From: Sphingomonas limnosediminicola
Lineage (GTDB): Bacteria > Pseudomonadota > Alphaproteobacteria > Sphingomonadales > Sphingomonadaceae
DNA: 64,000 nt
Assembly (NCBI RefSeq): GCF_039537965.1
Contig: NZ_BAABBM010000001.1
Span: 2,784,167-2,848,166, forward strand
Direction: 5' to 3'
Shown: one piece after another, positions 33,708-44,375 of the stretch
Numbering within the stretch: position 1 is the first letter of the stretch
Layout of the letters: each line of letters starts with the position of its first letter
Program-made: the position numbers and the translations under genes
The notes under the pieces: generated by a model
Databases searched by the model: none
What the model was told of the DNA's origin: nothing
The model's input: only the letters and a program-made list of their open reading frames with translations

Positions 33708-34204
33708 AACTCGGTAAGACTACACTCTTCCTAGAAAGCTGGGGTCCGCTGCTCGTTGGCGGGCTTACCTTCGTTGCGCTGGAGCTTTGGCAGGGTGCCG
33801 TAGTCTCGCAGTTCGCAAACCACGGATGGAAGGCCGAGGGCCTATACGGAGCGGTCTTCAACTGGGCTGCAATCCAGACCGGCTTTGCCTTCGGGGTCTA
33901 CGGCTTCGTAGCGAGTAAGGCGGGGGGCTTCATCGATGCGGTCCGGGGTACGGTCGCCATGGACCGTTTCCACCGTTACGTGAAAGCCGCAAACGTGTTG
34001 GGCTTTGTCCTGACCGTTCTTTCCATACCGCTGCTTGTGATAAATCCGGACCTTAAGGCCCCCACCTCGGTCGTCTACGCGGTGGTCTCCGCATGGTTTG
34101 CATTGTTCGTGTGGGCGTTCGTAACGTTTCTGCGCATAGCCTACACCTTCGGCCACCTGTCCGGGGTCAAGGACAACGCGCCGTTCTACCCAGCCGGGTC
34201 TTGA
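33704..34204 (+). CDS. Four-helix membrane protein, second gene of the coupled unit
   Basis: 166 aa with four hydrophobic segments: WGPLLVGGLTFVALELWQGA, GLYGAVFNWAAIQTGFAFGV, VLGFVLTVLSIPLLVI and AVVSAWFALFVWAFVTFLRI. No enzymatic motif is seen. Start and upstream stop overlap as ATGA, so synthesis is coupled. The soluble-plus-four-helix design resembles two-gene membrane defence systems such as Kiwa in layout only, and I see no sequence proof. Confidence 0.75.
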   Translation: MKLGKTTLFLESWGPLLVGGLTFVALELWQGAVVSQFANHGWKAEGLYGAVFNWAAIQTGFAFGVYGFVASKAGGFIDAVRGTVAMDRFHRYVKAANVLGFVLTVLSIPLLVINPDLKAPTSVVYAVVSAWFALFVWAFVTFLRIAYTFGHLSGVKDNAPFYPAGS

Positions 34205-34473
34205 TCGCGCCGAGCTTCGCTTGCAGGCATATGTGAAACTGTTACATCTGGCTGGCCCAACTGATACACCCACGGTTGGGCGGGCCTAATGTTTTCAATA
34301 GGTTAGGAGTGTGATGCGATAGTCCTCTCCTGGGCACCACCCGGCCTTCTTGAGCTTCGGCTGCCAGAACTGATTCAACGCCGGCTGTTGTAGAAGGCGA
34401 GCTTACAACAGCAGGGTGTTGCACCGGCCTATTTTCGGGTCACCTCAGGAAACCCTCACCAGCGGAGGGTTAA
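34205..34473. other. Gap with a possible terminator hairpin
   Basis: Near 34254-34285 GGCCCAAC and GTTGGGC pair across 13 bases and are followed by TAATGTTTTC, a weak terminator for the coupled pair. Nothing else is identified. Confidence 0.4.
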
Positions 34474-34707
34474 ATGCTAAAACATGGTTCAGTGCAGGCG
34501 GCGACGAGCATCGCGCCGATGCCAAATCCAGCCAACGACATTACTGTGCTGAACGGACTGCCGCCCTTGGTTGTGCCGGAAAGAAACGCTCCGGCCAACG
34601 ATAACCCGCCTGTCAATGATCTGCCGACTTGCCTTGCAGTCACGGACGATGAAGTAAGACTGCTTCATCTGTATCTTGGCAGAGAAATTCTCGCCTTGTT
34701 TGGTTGA
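34474..34707 (+). CDS. Small hypothetical protein before the recombinase
   Basis: 77 aa with a proline/asparagine-rich first half (NPANDITVLNGLPPLVVPER) and a helical end (DDEVRLLHLYLGREILALFG). GGAGG lies before the ATG. It ends 8 bases before the recombinase ATG, so the two are one transcript. An accessory or directionality factor for the recombinase is an unproven guess. Confidence 0.6.
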   Translation: MLKHGSVQAATSIAPMPNPANDITVLNGLPPLVVPERNAPANDNPPVNDLPTCLAVTDDEVRLLHLYLGREILALFG

Positions 34708-34715
34708 GGAGTATC

Positions 34716-36421
<1,706 letters not shown>

Positions 36422-36449
36422 TTCGCGGCCGACTTAGCGACGGCGGCTG

Positions 36450-37547
36450 CTAGCGGCAAGGCGTCAGGAAGGCTTTCAGCGCCTCGTGCAGGCGAGCCCG
36501 GGCCGAGCCGACGATCATCCCGACGTGACCCGACTGAATGCCGATCGTCTCTCCGGCCGCGACGGTGATGGCCGGGGCGATCTGGTCGCGCTCGGCGGTG
36601 AGGTTGAGAAGCGGGACGCTCAATCGCTCGGTTACGGTCCGGCCGCCGACCTCCCATTGGCCTGCGCCGGGAAGGTCCCGGCCGAAAATGTCCTCGATGA
36701 GCTCGCGCGCAGCGGGGAGGGGCAGGGGTTCGCCCTCGTTCGCCCAATCTTCGAGCTCGACGAAGCGCGCAGCTTCAGGGCTTGCGGGATCGAGGCGGCC
36801 GAACTCGGCGAATTTTTGCACCGTGCGCTCCGGAGCGAGCGACCAGAAACTGGCCTGAAGCACTTCCATCGGCAGCGCGCCGAGCTCGCGGCTCGCCGCC
36901 TGCGCATGTCGCCACATGTCGTCGAGCGCCCGCCGCGACGCGTCGGGATAATGGTCGAAATGCCACGGCGCTGCGAGCGTGACGACACGCTCGCACTTCG
37001 CAAGGTTCGCCGCAGCGAGCGCCATCGTACCGCCCAGACAGTAGCCGATCAGCGCGGGCGGTTTGCCGATGCTTCGCAGCAGCGGTAGAAGCAGCTCTTC
37101 GATGTGACCCGCCACGTCGAGTTCCGCCCTGGCCTTGGCTTCGCCCCAATCGAGCAAGAGCGTGCGCCGGCCCATGCGCGTCACTGCACCTGCGAGCGAG
37201 ACCTGCTCATCGAGATCGAGGATGCGGGGCGGATTGATGAGCGACGGAATGAGGACGGCCGCCGGTCCGTCGCCGCCGTGGTCGCGCAAGCAGGCACCGT
37301 GAATGCGCGCCGTTTCAGGCTTTGCTGCGGGACGCGTGCGACGCGCCGCGCTCTCATAAGCGCGCAACCCAACGAGGGCTTCGCGCGCGATCTCAGCGTC
37401 CGTCTCGCCTACGCGCCGTACCAATTCGAGAAAGAGCGGGAGTGGGCGTGGCGCCTTGCCGTTCGCCGGTTCATGTTGCAGCGCACTAATCTGCGGTAGT
37501 AAGGCCTCGGGCGCAGTAGGCTGAGAAGTCCTTGGGGAACGGTTCAT
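36450..37547 (-). CDS. PhaC-like alpha/beta-hydrolase (PHA synthase family)
   Basis: About 365 aa. The lipase-box-like GYCLGG has a cysteine nucleophile, the hallmark of polyhydroxyalkanoate synthases (GxCxG), with later [15 protein letters not shown] (acid) and GHVGMIVGS (histidine). It is shorter than classical class I PhaC and nearer to class III, so activity is not certain. The start ATG overlaps the ATG of divergent phaR within a single CATG. If both are right there is no room for a separate promoter region. Confidence 0.8.
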   Translation of the reverse strand: MNRSPRTSQPTAPEALLPQISALQHEPANGKAPRPLPLFLELVRRVGETDAEIAREALVGLRAYESAARRTRPAAKPETARIHGACLRDHGGDGPAAVLIPSLINPPRILDLDEQVSLAGAVTRMGRRTLLLDWGEAKARAELDVAGHIEELLLPLLRSIGKPPALIGYCLGGTMALAAANLAKCERVVTLAAPWHFDHYPDASRRALDDMWRHAQAASRELGALPMEVLQASFWSLAPERTVQKFAEFGRLDPASPEAARFVELEDWANEGEPLPLPAARELIEDIFGRDLPGAGQWEVGGRTVTERLSVPLLNLTAERDQIAPAITVAAGETIGIQSGHVGMIVGSARARLHEALKAFLTPCR

Positions 37548-38064
37548 GGCGAAATCTTCGGGTAAGGTGACGATCAAGAAATACGCCAACCGGCGGCTCT
37601 ACGACACCGAAAGCTCAACTTACATCACGCTCGACCGGCTTGCGCAAATGGTGCGCGAAGGACGCGAGTTCGAAGTCGTCGATGCGAAGAGCGGCGAAGA
37701 CATCACTCGCCAGGTGCTGACCCAGATTATCGTCGACGAAGAAGCGCGCGGTTCGACGATGCTGCCGATCAACTTTCTGAAGCAGTTGATCGGCCTTTAC
37801 GGCAACTCGATGCAGAATTTCGTGCCGCAATATCTCGAGGCGGCGATGGATGCATTTTCGCGCAACCAGAATGCGGCGAAGGATGCGTTCAGCGGAAACG
37901 TCTTCGCCGACCTCGCGAAGCGCAACATGGCAATGTTCGAAGACGCGAGCCGGGCCTTCACCGGCAAGAAAATCGAAAAGTCCGCTACGGACAGCAGCGA
38001 ACTCGACCAGTTGCGCGCAGAACTCGCCGAGCTGCAGGCCAAAGTCGAACGCCTCAACCGTTAA
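37546..38064 (+). CDS. phaR: Polyhydroxyalkanoate synthesis repressor
   Basis: 172 aa. The N-terminal DNA-binding domain is canonical (TIKKYANRRLYDTESSTYIT, LDRLAQMVREGREFEVVDAK, then ITRQVLTQIIVDEE). It is followed by the PHB-accumulation domain and a C-terminal coiled coil (LDQLRAELAELQAKVERL). PhaR binds PHA granules and represses phasin genes until granules form. It is divergent from the PhaC-like gene. Confidence 0.93.
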   Translation: MAKSSGKVTIKKYANRRLYDTESSTYITLDRLAQMVREGREFEVVDAKSGEDITRQVLTQIIVDEEARGSTMLPINFLKQLIGLYGNSMQNFVPQYLEAAMDAFSRNQNAAKDAFSGNVFADLAKRNMAMFEDASRAFTGKKIEKSATDSSELDQLRAELAELQAKVERLNR

Positions 38065-38071
38065 GCCAGTC

Positions 38072-38548
38072 ATGATCATTCGATTTGCCGCAGCGCTCGC
38101 GCTGACCGCCGCCGCCACGTCGCTCAACGCTCAAACTGCGACAACCATGACAACGACAGTCGACTACAGCATTGCGACACCGATCCAGGGCAACTGGAGC
38201 TACGCGCCCGTAACCGGCGGTAGCGAGGCGACATTCAGCAATGTTGCGAACCAGATGCAACTGAGCGTTCGCTGCACCGTCGCCGCTCGAAGCGTCACGA
38301 TCTCCAGACCGGCGACTGGCGCGGCTCCGTTCCTCTTCGTCTGGACGAGCACTCAATCGCGGAATCTCCCGGCGAGCTTTCAGCCGGCGACGGCGCGACT
38401 CACTGCGAATCTCAGCGCCTATGACCAATTGCTCGATGCGATTGCATTCAGCCGCGGGCGCTTCGCGATCGGCATCGGCGCGCAAGCCGCGATCATATTT
38501 CCCGCCTGGGCGGAGGTCGCTCGTGTAGTGGAGGATTGCCGCGCCTGA
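38072..38548 (+). CDS. Secreted hypothetical protein
   Basis: 158 aa with a signal peptide (MIIRFAAALALTAAATSLNA). The mature part is beta-rich (SYAPVTGGSEATFSN, QMQLSVRCTVAARSVTISRP) and ends with VVEDCRA, giving two cysteines. This pattern is familiar from sphingomonad exported proteins of unknown role. It begins 7 bases after phaR and is probably co-transcribed. Confidence 0.7.
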   Translation: MIIRFAAALALTAAATSLNAQTATTMTTTVDYSIATPIQGNWSYAPVTGGSEATFSNVANQMQLSVRCTVAARSVTISRPATGAAPFLFVWTSTQSRNLPASFQPATARLTANLSAYDQLLDAIAFSRGRFAIGIGAQAAIIFPAWAEVARVVEDCRA

Positions 38549-38661
38549 ATAGCGCGAAGCGATGAAGATTGCCGAATGTTCACCTCATTACAAGTCTTGC
38601 GTTGAGGTCGAATCCGACTCATCTTCAAGGCTGCTTCAACGCAGCGAAAGGAGGTGATCCG

Positions 38662-38712
38662 ATGTCTCATGGTTCAGCACAGAGGTCGGAAAGGGGTGTT
38701 CGTAAGCTTTAA
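38662..38712 (+). CDS. 16-codon ORF with a maximal Shine-Dalgarno
   Basis: The ORF reads MSHGSAQRSERGVRKL, then TAA. AGGAGG is 7 bases before the ATG inside a longer perfect match to the 16S tail. Such strength before so short an ORF suggests a leader peptide, a toxin-like peptide or ribosome capture rather than a normal gene. Confidence 0.45.
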   Translation: MSHGSAQRSERGVRKL

Positions 38713-38753
38713 TCGCTGACGAACGGCCACACCTTCGGCCGCTGACCATGTCG

Positions 38754-38791
38754 AAGGGCATCGCTGCAGGGAATGCGGCGGTGCCCTTTAA
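38754..38791 (+). terminator. Terminator after the 16-codon ORF
   Basis: AAGGGCA (38754-38760) pairs with TGCCCTT (38782-38788), with inner CGC/GCG pairing. The T-run is short (TTTAA), so strength is moderate. Confidence 0.6.
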
Positions 38792-38913
38792 CATATCTGG
38801 AATACCTGAATTTCGCCTCAGGAATTGACCGGCTTTAAAGTCTTCGCGGGTTTCGTTAGGGAACCGTCACGGCAATTCAAATGTCTTTCCGCCCAATGGA
38901 TGGAGATAAAGTG

Positions 38914-39549
38914 ATGGCCAAACCTTCGAAAAAGACTTCGGGCTCGTCGTCGAGCAGCGACACGATGGACAAGCTCGCCAAGGCGGCGATGAGTAAGGAG
39001 ATGCTCGCGGCCGGTCTCGCGGCTGCGGCAGCAGCAATCAGCGCCAGTCCAGCTGCGCGGCGCAAAATTCGCGACGCCGGTCTCGACGCGGCGGACACGG
39101 CTTCGGCCGCGGCAAGCAATGTCGTCAGCAGCGCGACCAAGCTCGGTTCGATCATCGCGGAAGCGGTCGCCGAAGCGGCGCAGCGCGTGATGTCGGGCAA
39201 ATGGTCGCTCGAAGGCAGCGCGAGCACGTCTTCCGGTTCGACTTCGGCGTCGGCTGGAGCAGGCCGCGGCGGCGGTGCGCGCAAGGCCTCGACTGGCACG
39301 AAGCGCAAGGCATCGGGCACCCGCAAGACGTCGACGCGCGCCAAGTCGGCGACAGGCGCCACGCGCTCGACGGCGGCGAAGAGCACTGCCGCGAAAAGGC
39401 CGGCTGCGCGTTCGACTGGCGCGGCCAAGAAGCCGCGTGCTGCGGCTTCGCGTACGCGCGGAAGCGGAACGCGAGCACGCACGACGCGCGGCGGTGGCCG
39501 TGGCGGACGTGGCGGGTCCGGAGGCGGTTCGGGCGCAACCCCGAGCTAA
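38914..39549 (+). CDS. Histone-H1-like protein, phasin candidate
   Basis: About 211 aa. The N-terminal half is alanine-rich amphipathic helix (MDKLAKAAMSKEMLAAGLAA, then AASNVVSSATKLGSIIAEAV). The C-terminal half is a histone-like tail of K/R/S/T/A (KSTAAKRPAARSTGAAKKPR) ending in RGG repeats. No enzymatic domain is seen. A helical head plus histone tail, in a PHA gene region, recalls PhaF of pseudomonads, which ties granules to the nucleoid; this is inference. GGAG precedes the ATG at 38914. Confidence 0.75.
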   Translation: MAKPSKKTSGSSSSSDTMDKLAKAAMSKEMLAAGLAAAAAAISASPAARRKIRDAGLDAADTASAAASNVVSSATKLGSIIAEAVAEAAQRVMSGKWSLEGSASTSSGSTSASAGAGRGGGARKASTGTKRKASGTRKTSTRAKSATGATRSTAAKSTAAKRPAARSTGAAKKPRAAASRTRGSGTRARTTRGGGRGGRGGSGGGSGATPS

Positions 39550-39551
39550 GC

Positions 39552-41336
39552 TTAGGCAGCGCGATCCTCGAACTGGAGGCGCGCAAGCCGGGCATAGAGG
39601 CCGCCGCGGGCATTGAGGCTCGCGTGCGTGCCCTCTTCGACGATGCGGCCTTCGTCCAGGACGACTATGCGGTTTGCCGCGCGCACGGTCGCGAGGCGGT
39701 GAGCGATGACGATCGTCGTGCGGTGTTCCATCAGGCGGTCGAGCGCGTCTTGCACCAGCCGCTCACTTTCGGCGTCCAGCGCCGAGGTCGCCTCGTCGAG
39801 CAAAAGGAGAGGGGCATCGCGCAACAACGCGCGAGCAATCGCGATGCGCTGGCGCTGACCGCCGGACAGACGCGCGCCGCCTTCGCCCATGAACGTGTCG
39901 AGCCCTTCCGGTAGCGCGCGCAGGAATTCCTCGGCATTCGCATCGCGCGCGGCCTGCCAAATCTGCTCCTCGCTCGCGTCCCAATTGCCGTAGCGAAGAT
40001 TGTCGCGCGCGCTTGCCGCGAAGATCACCGTGTCCTGCGGCACCATCGCAATGCGCTGGCGAATGTCGGCGGGGTCGGCTGCCTTGAGATCGACGCCGTC
40101 GAGCAGCACGCGGCCGGATTGCGGATCGTAGAAGCGTTCGGCGAGCTGGAAGATGGTCGTCTTGCCGGCGCCTGAAGGCCCGACGACGGCGAGCCGCTCG
40201 CGCGGCTTCACGCGCAGGCTGAAGTCCTTGAGCGCTGAAGTCTCGCGGCGCGTCGGATAATGAAAGGTGACGGCGTCAAACTCGAGCTCGCCTAGAGGCG
40301 GTGTCGGCAGCGCGATCGCATCGGCGGGAGCCTGGATGTCCGGCCTGGCATCCAGCAATTCCGACAGGCGTTCGGACGCACCCGCCGCTCGCAGCAAGTC
40401 GCCGACGACTTCGGACAAGGCGCCAACCGCGCCGGCAAGCAAGCCACCGCACAGGACGAAGGCGGCAATCGTGCCGCCGCTCATGCTGCCCTTGGCGACG
40501 TCGACGGCCCCTTGCCAGATCACCATCACGATCGAACCGATCATCAGAAAGATCATGATCGCAGTCAGAATGGAGCGGAGCGCGATGCGCCGCTTGGCGG
40601 TTGCAAACACGCGCTCCACCGCCTCGCTGAAGCGCGAGGACTCACGCTGCTGCTGGTTGAAGGCCTGGACGATCTTCATCGAGCCGAGGACTTCGCTGGT
40701 GACGGTTCCGACGTCGGCGATCCGATCCTGATTGCGGGTCGAGATTGCCCGGACGCGGCGGCCAAGCGTCAGGATCGGTCCAAGCACGAGCGGAATGCCC
40801 AGGAGCATCAGGCCGGCCAGCTTCGGCGCGAGGACGAACATCGTCGCCACGCAGCCCAGTCCCATGACGACGTTTCGCAGCGCGACCGAAACCGTGGTGC
40901 CGACCACCTGCTCGATGATCGTGGTATCGACCGTGATGCGCGAGGTGATTTCGGCTGGCCTGTTCTCCTCGAAAAAGCCCGGGGACAGGCGCAGCAGATT
41001 GCGGTGCACCGCCAAGCGGATGTCGGCGACGGTTCGCTCACCGAGCCAGGAGACGAAATAATAGCGTGTGGCGGTGGCGACAGCCATGACCGCGACGATC
41101 GCGAGGAGAGTTTCGAACCATGGCGCGATCGACTGGGCATTGCCCGCGCCCGACCCGAAGCCCTTGTCGATAACGAACTTGAAGCCCCACGGGATTGAGA
41201 TCGCGGCTCCCGCGGCAACCAGCAGCGCAATCGCCGCAACCGCGATGTGACCGGGGTAGCGAAGCGCGAAACTCCACACCATGCGAAGGTTTTTGATGGA
41301 GCGGCCCTTGGGCCGGCTCTGGGGTGTGGTAGCCAT
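39552..41336 (-). CDS. ABC exporter, fused permease and ATPase
   Basis: 594 aa. Six transmembrane helices are followed by an ATPase domain with Walker A VGPSGAGKTT, signature LSGGQRQRIAIARAL, Walker B LLLLDEATSALD and the H-loop IVIAHRLAT. It is an MsbA-like homodimeric exporter; the substrate (lipid or drug) cannot be read. Divergent from phaZ. Confidence 0.93.
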   Translation of the reverse strand: MATTPQSRPKGRSIKNLRMVWSFALRYPGHIAVAAIALLVAAGAAISIPWGFKFVIDKGFGSGAGNAQSIAPWFETLLAIVAVMAVATATRYYFVSWLGERTVADIRLAVHRNLLRLSPGFFEENRPAEITSRITVDTTIIEQVVGTTVSVALRNVVMGLGCVATMFVLAPKLAGLMLLGIPLVLGPILTLGRRVRAISTRNQDRIADVGTVTSEVLGSMKIVQAFNQQQRESSRFSEAVERVFATAKRRIALRSILTAIMIFLMIGSIVMVIWQGAVDVAKGSMSGGTIAAFVLCGGLLAGAVGALSEVVGDLLRAAGASERLSELLDARPDIQAPADAIALPTPPLGELEFDAVTFHYPTRRETSALKDFSLRVKPRERLAVVGPSGAGKTTIFQLAERFYDPQSGRVLLDGVDLKAADPADIRQRIAMVPQDTVIFAASARDNLRYGNWDASEEQIWQAARDANAEEFLRALPEGLDTFMGEGGARLSGGQRQRIAIARALLRDAPLLLLDEATSALDAESERLVQDALDRLMEHRTTIVIAHRLATVRAANRIVVLDEGRIVEEGTHASLNARGGLYARLARLQFEDRAA

Positions 41337-41467
41337 CTGTACGCTCTAACAGCGTGCCATAATCGGCTCAATTGCCGCACTGCGGCTTTCGCGGTGCAAC
41401 ATTCGCCTTGTCAGTGGAGCAAACGGGGGCCACATCGGTTGGGACAGAGCGCTTTTGTGAGGTTCTA

Positions 41468-42697
41468 TTGCTATACGACGCCTATGAGGTTCAGCGTTCT
41501 TTTCTCGCAGGTGCGAGCAAGCTAGCGGGCCTGGGAGCCGGCTGGCTCTCCAATCCGGCCAATCCCTGGGGATACAATTCGATGAGCCCGCTGGTTGGGG
41601 CGAGCCTCGAAGTGTTTGCTCATGCTTCGGCGCCGCGCGGAAAACCTGACTTCGACATTCAGTCGACGAAGATCGGCCGCAAGGTTGTCGCGGTCCACGA
41701 ACGGATACTGCTCCGCAAGCCGTTCGGCCAGCTGAAGCATTTCGAGCGCGAGGGCGTCGAAGGCGGCCCGGCGCTGCTGATTGTGGCACCGATGTCGGGC
41801 CACTATGCGACGCTTCTTCGCGGGACGGTGGCTCGGATGCTGCCGAGCGCGGACGTTTACATCACGGACTGGCGCGACGCGAAGATGGTTCCGCTGTCCG
41901 ACGGCACGTTCGATCTCGACGATTATGTCGATTATCTAATCGAGTTCCTGGAAGTGATCGGCAAGCGCACGGGTGAGCGGCCGCATATGCTGGCGGTTTG
42001 CCAGCCGGCCGTCCCGGCTTACGCGGCAACGGCGGTGATGAACGCCGCCAAGAACCCATGGCGGCCTAAGTCGCTGACCATGATGGGTGGCCCGATCGAC
42101 ACGCGAAAGGCTCCAACCGCGGTCAATACCCTGGCGACGCAGCGGCCGTTCGGCTGGTTCGAGAACAACGTTATCGCCACCGTGCCGATTATCTACCCGG
42201 GGGCTGGGCGAAAGGTTTATCCGGGCTTCCTGCAGCTCGCGGGCTTCATGACCATGAACCTTGGCTCGCACCTCATCAGCCACTGGGAGATGTTCAAGCA
42301 TCTCGTGGTCGGCGACGAGGAAAGCGCCGATTCCACGCGCGGTTTCTATGATGAATATCGGTCTGTCTGCGACATGACCTCGGAATTCTATCTTCAGACC
42401 GTCGACGTCGTGTTCCAGCGGCACCTCCTTCCCGAAGGCCAGATGATGCATCGCGGGAAGCGCGTCGATCCGGCGGTGATCAAGGATACTGCGCTGCTGG
42501 CGATCGAAGGCGAGCGTGACGATATTTCGGGCATCGGCCAGACCAAGGCCGCGCTCGACATCGCGACCAAGCTGCCGCGGGCGAAGAAGCAATATCTGCT
42601 CGCCAAGGATGTCGGTCACTACGGCATCTTCAACGGCCGCAAGTGGCGCGAGCGCATTGCGCCGGTCGTCGAGAAGTTCATCGCCGCCAACGACTAG
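41468..42697 (+). CDS. phaZ: Intracellular polyhydroxyalkanoate depolymerase
   Basis: About 409 aa. Family landmarks are the N-terminal LYDAYEVQRSFLAGASKLAG, APMSGHYATLLRGTV, YITDWRDAKMVPLSDGTFDL, the cysteine nucleophile in AVCQPAVPA, and the C-terminal VGHYGIFNGRKW with the histidine. It degrades stored PHA to hydroxyacids. The start is probably the TTG at 41468, since the frame to 41372 adds residues unlike the family. Expression may follow PHA state through PhaR. Confidence 0.92.
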   Translation: MLYDAYEVQRSFLAGASKLAGLGAGWLSNPANPWGYNSMSPLVGASLEVFAHASAPRGKPDFDIQSTKIGRKVVAVHERILLRKPFGQLKHFEREGVEGGPALLIVAPMSGHYATLLRGTVARMLPSADVYITDWRDAKMVPLSDGTFDLDDYVDYLIEFLEVIGKRTGERPHMLAVCQPAVPAYAATAVMNAAKNPWRPKSLTMMGGPIDTRKAPTAVNTLATQRPFGWFENNVIATVPIIYPGAGRKVYPGFLQLAGFMTMNLGSHLISHWEMFKHLVVGDEESADSTRGFYDEYRSVCDMTSEFYLQTVDVVFQRHLLPEGQMMHRGKRVDPAVIKDTALLAIEGERDDISGIGQTKAALDIATKLPRAKKQYLLAKDVGHYGIFNGRKWRERIAPVVEKFIAAND

Positions 42698-42704
42698 GCG
42701 GCGA

Positions 42705-44102
42705 TCAACCCTTCTTCATTTTGACTCCGCCGAGCATCGTCAGCGCGACGAGGCTCCCGGCAGCCGCGACGGCAGCGGAGACGAACATCGCGCCGTGAAA
42801 TCCAGCAAAGAGTTCGTCGCCTTTGCTCGACAGTACGGCGCCGAGCAGGGCGGTCGCGATGAGGCCACCGGTGCGCGCGACCGCACTGTTGAAGCCGGAG
42901 GCCATGGCGACATGCTGTTCTTCGACCGAAGCCAGCACCGATGAGGTGAGCGGCGCAACCGCGATGGTCATGCCGACCGCCATCACCAGGATCATCGGAA
43001 AGGCGCCCGTCCAATAGCTTCCGCTTGGGGTCACGAGTACGGCGAGAACCATGCCAGCCGCAACGATCATCGGCCCGACGCTCAGCGGGATGCGCGGGCC
43101 AAGGCGTGCGGCGAGGCTGCCCATCGTTGGCGAGATCGACGTCATGAGGATCGGAAGCGGGAGCATCGCGAGCCCCGCCTGCACCGGCGAATAGCCGCCA
43201 CTCGAAATCAGCACGTACGGAATGAGCAGCATCGCCGCGCCGAACGCTCCGTAGAGTAGGAACGTCAGCAGGTTGAGGCCGGAGAAGCAGCGGTTGGCGA
43301 ACAAGCTCAACGGCATCATTGCCCGCAGGCCACGCTTCTTCTCTGCCCAGAGGAAAGCCGCGAATGTGACAATGCCGATGGCGAGGGCGATTGCCGCTTC
43401 CCCGGTGAAGCTGCGCGTCGCTGACCACAACGTGAGCGCATAGGTAAGGCCGCCGAGCCCGAGCGTCGCCAGCAGTGCACCCGGATAATCGGTCCGGCCG
43501 GCGCCCGCCTCGCTGCTTTCCTCGACAAAGCGCGAGGCGATGATGATCGCGCCAAGCGCCAGCGGCAGGTTGATGTAGAAGATCGCCGGCCAGCCGACGG
43601 TACCGACCAGCCAGCCCCCGATCAGCGGCGCAATCGCCGCGGCAGCCGCTCCCGCAGCAGCCCAAATGCCGACCGCCCGTCCGCGCTTTTCACCCTGGAA
43701 CGCGGCATTGAGCAACGCGAGGCTGTTCGGAAGCAGAAGGGCAGCACCCACACCTTGAGCGGCACGCGCGGCGAGCAGCAGCGGAAGGCTCGGCGCCAGC
43801 GCGCACACCAGTGAGGTGAGCGCAAAGATACTCGTGCCAATGAGCAGCAGCCGCTTGCGCCCGAAGTGATCGCCAAGCGCGCCGCCGAGAAGCAGGAGCG
43901 CGGAGAGCGGCAGCAGATAGGCATTGACGACCCACTGCACTTCCTGCGTGCCGGCGCCGTAGCTCCCGCGGATCGCGGGCAGGGCGACGCTGAGGACCGA
44001 GCCTTCGACGAAGGACAGGCTGGAAGCGAGGACGCAGGCCACCAGAGTCCAGCGCGGATCGACCCGCGTCTTTGAACGACCGCTGGAGTCGAGCGGACTC
44101 AA
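42705..44102 (-). CDS. MFS multidrug transporter, DHA2-like
   Basis: About 465 aa with 12-14 helices. Early motifs are SFVEGSVLSVALPAIRGSYG and LGDHFGRKRLLLIG (MFS motif A). It exports small molecules using the proton gradient; the substrate is unknown. The frame extends to 44144, but a TTG overlapping the previous stop (TTGA at 44102) gives a more natural start. It is the last gene of a minus-strand run from the MaoC gene. Confidence 0.88.
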   Translation of the reverse strand: MSPLDSSGRSKTRVDPRWTLVACVLASSLSFVEGSVLSVALPAIRGSYGAGTQEVQWVVNAYLLPLSALLLLGGALGDHFGRKRLLLIGTSIFALTSLVCALAPSLPLLLAARAAQGVGAALLLPNSLALLNAAFQGEKRGRAVGIWAAAGAAAAAIAPLIGGWLVGTVGWPAIFYINLPLALGAIIIASRFVEESSEAGAGRTDYPGALLATLGLGGLTYALTLWSATRSFTGEAAIALAIGIVTFAAFLWAEKKRGLRAMMPLSLFANRCFSGLNLLTFLLYGAFGAAMLLIPYVLISSGGYSPVQAGLAMLPLPILMTSISPTMGSLAARLGPRIPLSVGPMIVAAGMVLAVLVTPSGSYWTGAFPMILVMAVGMTIAVAPLTSSVLASVEEQHVAMASGFNSAVARTGGLIATALLGAVLSSKGDELFAGFHGAMFVSAAVAAAGSLVALTMLGGVKMKKG

Positions 44103-44350
44103 CCGACCTTTTCGCCGATCGCTGCTTCGACCATCTTGCGCCACACGTCGGCATCGCCATCACTTGCCATGTCCTCGTCTGGCTCACGGATGGCATGGAG
44201 CACGGCGAGCGCTTGGTTCACATGTTGGCGCCAGACGAGGTCGACTTTCTCTCCTGCGGAAGGGTCGCTGCCCTCGGCATTGCTGCTGTGTGCTGCGCCG
44301 GCAAGGACGCGGGCGATACGCTCGACGAGCGGCTGATCGGAAACGGGCAT
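44099..44350 (-). CDS. Small conserved hypothetical protein
   Basis: 83 aa from the ATG giving MPVSDQPLVERIARVLAGAA. The C-terminal half (VNQALAVLHAIREPDEDMAS, then VWRKMVEAAIGEKVG) has a pattern I know from short sphingomonad proteins; the function is unknown. It sits tightly between the DUF4126 and MFS genes. Confidence 0.7.
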   Translation of the reverse strand: MPVSDQPLVERIARVLAGAAHSSNAEGSDPSAGEKVDLVWRQHVNQALAVLHAIREPDEDMASDGDADVWRKMVEAAIGEKVG

Positions 44351-44375
44351 CTTCGTTCCTCCCTCTTTGCCGCAT

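Larger units (their letters stand above)
38590..38791 (+). ncRNA. Candidate leader/small RNA with a 16-codon ORF
   Basis: TGCGTTGA near 38600 pairs with TCAACGCA at about 38636. Next comes AAAGGAGGTGATCC (38647-38660), a 14-nt exact complement of the 16S rRNA tail. A short ORF of 16 codons follows, then a small hairpin and a terminator hairpin. The gene after it (38914) lies beyond the terminator. It could be an attenuator or a free small RNA. Confidence 0.5.
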
